Below are positions 60,161 to 64,000 of a stretch of 64,000 nucleotides of DNA, piece by piece (position 1 is the first letter of the stretch; every line of letters begins with the position of its first letter). This stretch comes from Opitutaceae bacterium (GTDB lineage Bacteria; Verrucomicrobiota; Verrucomicrobiia; Opitutales; Opitutaceae), in assembly GCA_030693515.1 (NCBI GenBank), contig JAUYAK010000093.1:1-64000 (forward strand), written 5' to 3'. The position numbers were made by a program, and so were the translations under genes. The notes below the pieces were generated by a model that was not told the DNA's origin, searched no databases, and saw only the letters and a program-made list of their open reading frames with translations.

Positions 60161-60247
60161 GGAGAGAGGCTAGCTCCCCTCATCGTCTCACCCGCGGAAA
60201 ACTGGGGTTAAATCCTACGGCCCCAGGATCGGAGAGCGGGCCGAGGC

Positions 60248-61003
60248 TCAGTTTTTGGCCTCTTCACCCGCCTTGGCTGGAGCCGCGGGTGGCGGAGTCA
60301 TCTTGCGGCGGATAAAATCCACGTCCTGCCCATCCGCCTTCACCTTCACGACCTTCTGCGTGGAGGAGTCCTGTCCGATGTAGTCCATCGTGGCCGAGGC
60401 CATGATCGGAAGGTATTTTCTCAGGTCCTTGCTCTCATCCTCGGCGCTGGCGTGGATGCTCCAAAGTTCGGCCGGGGGGCGGCCCTCGCTCGCGGGTTTG
60501 TTTTCGCGGGCCGAGATTTTGAGATACTTCTCGTAGATGGTGACGAGGCGCGGTTGCTCGTCGTAGCCGATGAGTTCGTTGCGCGGTGCATCATAGACGG
60601 CGACGGTGCGATAGCTGACATTGCCGCGCGCATCAGCGACCGGCACGGACTCATAACGCACGGCGCCGCCCACCTGCGCGTAGAGCGGCACACTCACGCG
60701 CTCCATCTTGGAACGCGGAGCTTCCATGCCATAGTCGAGTTCCACGATCATGTCGGCGCGATCCTCGGAAGGCGCTTCGTAGAGGCCCTTGCTCGAGAGC
60801 GCCGTGCGCACGAAATCCGCCGCTTCCTTGTAGCGCAGATTCTCCTCTCCGAGACGGGGATCCTTGCTCTTCAATTTGAACGACTGCCGCTCACCCGGCA
60901 CGGATTTGGCAATCGCATCCACTTTAACTTCGTGGCGGGCCGTGGCACATCCCGCCATCAACACCGCGGCGGCCAGCGAAAGGAGGAAGGGTGAGCCTTT
61001 CAT
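60248..61003 (-). CDS. Lipoprotein, DUF4136-like
   Basis: This 251-aa protein has a lipoprotein signal (LSLAAAVLMAGC, Cys19). The body has the pattern of DUF4136-like surface lipoproteins (KEAADFVRTALSSKGLYEAPSE; IYEKYLKISAR), which are common and of unknown role. The C-terminus is Pro/Ala/Lys-rich. It lies 30 bp after another lipoprotein gene, probably in one transcript. Confidence 0.75.
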   Translation of the reverse strand: MKGSPFLLSLAAAVLMAGCATARHEVKVDAIAKSVPGERQSFKLKSKDPRLGEENLRYKEAADFVRTALSSKGLYEAPSEDRADMIVELDYGMEAPRSKMERVSVPLYAQVGGAVRYESVPVADARGNVSYRTVAVYDAPRNELIGYDEQPRLVTIYEKYLKISARENKPASEGRPPAELWSIHASAEDESKDLRKYLPIMASATMDYIGQDSSTQKVVKVKADGQDVDFIRRKMTPPPAAPAKAGEEAKN

Positions 61004-61033
61004 GGGACCGGGTGACCTTTATTGAGGGCCTGA

Positions 61034-61693
61034 CTATTGTTGGCTGGGCTTCGACGCCGGGGTGGAAGGTTCAGTCGGTTTACGCTGGCCTTCGTCGCCC
61101 TTCAGACGGGCCAGCTCCTCCTCGATGCGGGCAATCTCGGCCTCCATGGAAAGGGTCTTCTCGTGCGCTTCGTCGAGGGCTTTCTTTTTGGCGAGCGCGC
61201 CGGAGCGCTCCTCCTGCAAGCGCTTGAGGCGCTCGCTGGTGCTCTCCTGTTTCTTTTTCGCGTCGTTGAGCTCGAGGTCGGAGATGCGGAAGCCTTCGGC
61301 TATCGCGAGTTCCTCCTCCATCGAAGCCCTCATCTTCGCCTCCTCGGCGCGCTTCTTGGCGAGTTCCTGCTGATAAGCCCGCTCCTGCGCGAGCCGGTCC
61401 TGTTCGCGCCGGTCCTTGGCATCCTGCACCATGCCGATGATGCCGCCCGTGATCGCACCGAGCGCAGCGCCGGCGGCGAGGCCGGTGCCAGTGCCCATGC
61501 TGCTGTTGTTACCGGCGACGGCGCCGGCCGCGCCGCCAATCATGGCGCCGGTGCCGGCGCCTCCGGCGGTTTTCGAAGGCGCGACACCGGACGAACAACC
61601 GGTCGCCGCCAGCAACGCGAGCGAAGCGCCGACCGCGATCACGCGGCGGCGGGCGGACTCACGGCGAATCTGAGACAAGGAATGCGGGATCAT
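61034..61693 (-). CDS. Lipoprotein with glycine zipper and coiled coil
   Basis: This 219-aa protein has a lipoprotein signal (ASLALLAATGC, Cys33), then a Gly/Ala zipper (GGAGTGAMIGGAAGAVAG, GLAAGAALGAITGGIIG), as in YmgG- or OmpA-linker-like proteins that insert into the membrane. A long charged coil follows (about 95-200, ending EEELARLKG). Pro/Ser-rich tail. The ATG gives a long pre-signal of about 15 residues. It is divergent from the ExbB-like gene. Confidence 0.75.
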   Translation of the reverse strand: MIPHSLSQIRRESARRRVIAVGASLALLAATGCSSGVAPSKTAGGAGTGAMIGGAAGAVAGNNSSMGTGTGLAAGAALGAITGGIIGMVQDAKDRREQDRLAQERAYQQELAKKRAEEAKMRASMEEELAIAEGFRISDLELNDAKKKQESTSERLKRLQEERSGALAKKKALDEAHEKTLSMEAEIARIEEELARLKGDEGQRKPTEPSTPASKPSQQ

Positions 61694-61876
61694 GGGAATT
61701 GACGGGGATGGCGAAGCAGATTGGGGAAGGACGCAGGCAGTTAATCGGAGTTCCGTGCTAATTCAAACGGCGCGGGTGATTTTCCAGTCGTCATGGCTAA
61801 GTCGTCACTGCATTTGAAATTCTAGAAATTCGGACCATACAGGGTCAGCCCCGCCAACTCCCCGCTTTTTATTCCC

Positions 61877-62740
61877 ATGATTTCGCGAAACAAGGGTATT
61901 CTTTCCCTCGAATTCCTCGTGCCGGTGATCGGGCTGCTGTTCGCCGCCATCGTCATCAACATCTGGTATGTCCAGAGCGTCATCCCCCGCGCCAACGACG
62001 ACGCCGCCCGCCGGAAACTCGCCACCGCCCGCGGCGTGAGCAGCGAGGCCCCCGAGATCAAGCAGCGCACCTTCTACGCCATCATCCAAGACGAAGAGTC
62101 GAAGTGGGAAATCGTCTTCTGCCTCTGGGGCATGATCATCCTCGGCTACAAGCTGACGCACGTGACCCGGGAACGCGCCCTCCTGAAGCAGGATTTCGTG
62201 CGCGTGCAGCCAGGCGAACGCATCATCCCCGAAGACGCGCTCGATCGCTACAAGGAGCTCAAGTCCGCGATCGAGCGCAACGGCCGATGGCGCGAACGCC
62301 TGCTGCCGGAATGCATCCTCGCCTCGCTGCATCGTTTCCACGCCACGAACTCGGTGCAGGACGCCGCCACCGCCGTGCGCGAACGCGCCGAGCTGGCGGG
62401 CGACGAACTCGACTCCTCGCTGGGCATGGTGCGCTACATCGCCTGGGCCATCCCCGCCCTCGGGTTCATCGGCACCGTGCGCGGCATCGGCGACGCGCTC
62501 AACTCCGCCGAGGCCGCCATCAAGGGCGACATCGCGCCGGTGACCAACGCCCTCGGCCTCGCCTTCAACACCACCTTCGTCGGCCTCGCGCTCTGCATCG
62601 TCCTGATGTTTTTCATGCACCTCGTGCAGGCCCGGCAGGAAGCCTTCATCATCGAGACCCAAGCCCTGTGCCGCGACAAGCTGATCGACGTGATGAAGGT
62701 GCCGCACCTCGACAAGAGTGCGCCCGCTTCGTTCGCCTAG
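61877..62740 (+). CDS. MotA/TolQ/ExbB-family channel protein
   Basis: This 287-aa protein has three to four membrane segments: about 9-30, a second near 75-93, and a pair at 190-215 and 235-255. The last two hold the family pattern YIAWAIPALGFIGTVRGIGDAL and GLAFNTTFVGLALCIVLMFF, with the conserved Thr and Gly that line the proton path. The cytoplasmic loop (95-185) is charged. No ExbD/MotB-type partner follows in the window; instead an Hsp70-like gene begins 12 bp later. A weak promoter-like TTGAAA is at 61814-61819. Confidence 0.85.
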   Translation: MISRNKGILSLEFLVPVIGLLFAAIVINIWYVQSVIPRANDDAARRKLATARGVSSEAPEIKQRTFYAIIQDEESKWEIVFCLWGMIILGYKLTHVTRERALLKQDFVRVQPGERIIPEDALDRYKELKSAIERNGRWRERLLPECILASLHRFHATNSVQDAATAVRERAELAGDELDSSLGMVRYIAWAIPALGFIGTVRGIGDALNSAEAAIKGDIAPVTNALGLAFNTTFVGLALCIVLMFFMHLVQARQEAFIIETQALCRDKLIDVMKVPHLDKSAPASFA

Positions 62741-62752
62741 GCCGCCCCCATC

Positions 62753-64000
62753 ATGGCCACCCTTGGAATCGATCTGTGCGACGCGGCCTTCCAAGCCGCC
62801 ATCGCAAACCACGACGAAGCGCGCCCGCTGACCATCGCCGACGCGCAGGGCTCGGGCGAATGGCCCGGCTTCGCCTACTTCGACGGCCAGAATTTCGCCT
62901 TCGGCCGCGCCGCCGAGGACAACTGGTTCGTCCACCCACGGCGCGTGGCGCATACCTTCTGGGCGCGGCTCGCCCATGAGCCCTCGACCATCGGGCCCAT
63001 CGGCAAGGCCGCTCCCTTCTCCGAGCTGGCGTTCCACTTCTTCGGCGACTTCGTGCGCCGCGCCACCGCCGCGGCCCAGGCCGACAAGGTCGTGCTCGCC
63101 GTGCCCGGTGCCTACCTGAAGGACCCCGCCACCGAGGAGGAAAAAATCGGCCTGCTCCTCGGCATGGCCGGGGAACTCGACCTCCCGCTGACCGCCATCG
63201 TGGACGAAGCGTGCGCCACGCTCTGCGATCCGCGCGCGGGCGGCTTCAACCCCGCCCTGCCCGTCGTCCTGATCGACCTGCATCTGGAGGGCGCAGACCT
63301 CACGCTCCTCACCGCCGAGGAACACCTGGAGCGGCGCGACTTCATCCACCTGCCGCAGTCGGGCACGGCGCAGTTGCTGAAAAATTTCACCGCCGCGATG
63401 GGCAACCGCTTCCTGCGTCACACCGCGTTCGACATCCTTGAGGACGGCCGCATCGAGCAGCTGTTTTTCCGGCAGACCAAGGATTTTGTCCTCAACGGCG
63501 CCCCCGAGCATCGCTTCCAGATCAACACCGCCAAGCGCGCCTACGAGATGCTGGCCAAGCGCGACCAGCTCGTGGCCGACGCCCAGGGATTCGTCGCCAC
63601 GCTCGTCCAGGGCCTGCAGTCCTTCCTCCATCACTCCGCCCACGCGGGCGGCCCCTGCACCATCGCCCTCACCGACCGCGCCGCCATCGTGCCCGGGCTG
63701 GAGGAACGGCTCCGCACCGCGGGCTTCCATCGCATCCTCAAACTCGCGGCCGGGGCCGCCGCCTGCGGCGCCGCGCGCATTGGCGAGCATCGCTCCGCGC
63801 CCCCGGCCGACCTCGCGGATGTGCCGGTCGATACCGCCGTGCCGGTCGCGCTCACCCGCCGCAGTGCCGCTGCGCCTTGGGAGGCCCATCTGCAAAAACT
63901 CCGCGCCTCCGGCGCGGCGCGCCTGCAGCCCACGCACGCCGTGCTCGACGGCATCGGCCAGCCCATCGCAGCGGGCGCGCGCTTCACCATCGGTCTGGGC
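62753..64000 (+). CDS. Hsp70/actin-fold protein (3' truncated by window)
   Basis: The frame is open from ATG at 62753 to the window end (416 codons, no stop). It looks like a divergent Hsp70-family ATPase: MATLGIDLCDAAFQAAI as phosphate-1 strand, VVLAVPGAYL, IVDEACATLCDP in place of EPTAAAL, and VVLIDLHLEGADLTLL as phosphate-2 strand. The usual DLGGGT is changed to DLHLEG, so ATP binding may be altered. The gene is 12 bp after the ExbB-like gene and likely its partner. What lies behind the window edge would help to name the family. Confidence 0.75.
   Translation, partial: MATLGIDLCDAAFQAAIANHDEARPLTIADAQGSGEWPGFAYFDGQNFAFGRAAEDNWFVHPRRVAHTFWARLAHEPSTIGPIGKAAPFSELAFHFFGDFVRRATAAAQADKVVLAVPGAYLKDPATEEEKIGLLLGMAGELDLPLTAIVDEACATLCDPRAGGFNPALPVVLIDLHLEGADLTLLTAEEHLERRDFIHLPQSGTAQLLKNFTAAMGNRFLRHTAFDILEDGRIEQLFFRQTKDFVLNGAPEHRFQINTAKRAYEMLAKRDQLVADAQGFVATLVQGLQSFLHHSAHAGGPCTIALTDRAAIVPGLEERLRTAGFHRILKLAAGAAACGAARIGEHRSAPPADLADVPVDTAVPVALTRRSAAAPWEAHLQKLRASGAARLQPTHAVLDGIGQPIAAGARFTIGLG

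Noticed and set aside
61877-64000. A Zorya-type defence system (MotA-like gene)
   Set aside because: The channel protein lacks the long C-terminal coil of ZorA, and the next gene is Hsp70-like rather than an OmpA-like ZorB or a helicase.

Overview
The window is GC-rich, densely coded DNA from a flagellated Gram-negative bacterium. The mix of genes (very many PAS/GAF sensor kinases, two short flagellins, HDOD proteins, an Hsp70-like protein beside an ExbB-like protein) and the palindromic repeats of the 'GSARVPRA' reading type suggest Verrucomicrobiota, probably Opitutaceae. That placement is an inference from gene content and style; no rRNA gene is present.

Bases 277-23232 form one minus-strand block of about a dozen signal-transduction genes. 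Most neighbours overlap by the four bases ATGA, so they look translationally coupled. Three HisKA_3 kinases are clear paralogues. Two are still followed by a near-identical NarL-type regulator. The third (7746-10709) is followed only by the first codons of that regulator, next to a long palindromic repeat at 7591-7663. Recognisable PAS modules recur in otherwise different kinases. The most upstream kinase has its signal peptide in a different frame from its body.

Bases 23616-30573 run on the plus strand: a CheY-like protein, alanyl-tRNA synthetase, an Xre/RES toxin-antitoxin pair, a small acidic protein and an IspH with a long extra N-terminus. The most striking feature is here. The alaS gene carries, in frame and without a stop, a 588-bp REP-associated tyrosine transposase (RAYT) element with 53-nt terminal inverted repeats. 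Removing exactly these 588 bases would leave an ordinary AlaRS sequence in frame.

Bases 30580-40262 hold an outer-membrane beta-barrel protein, an NtrC-type activator and a late flagellar cluster (FlgM-like, FliS, a FliT-like protein, FliD, a lipoprotein, two 270-aa flagellins). Several sigma-28-like promoters are visible, including a near-consensus one before the FlgM-like gene.

Bases 40482-53827 (minus strand) look like a surface or flagellin glycosylation island: a GT41 O-GlcNAc-transferase-like protein, a WbpB/WbpD/WbpE-like set for a diacetamido sugar, two CgeB-like glycosyltransferases, a giant GT4-TPR-CDP-glycerol-transferase fusion, an asparagine synthetase and a TagD-like cytidylyltransferase. 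Bases 53964-64000 hold two HDOD proteins, a PAS hybrid kinase, a small operon ending in a FlgN-like protein, two lipoproteins, and an ExbB/MotA-like channel followed by an Hsp70-like protein that runs off the window.
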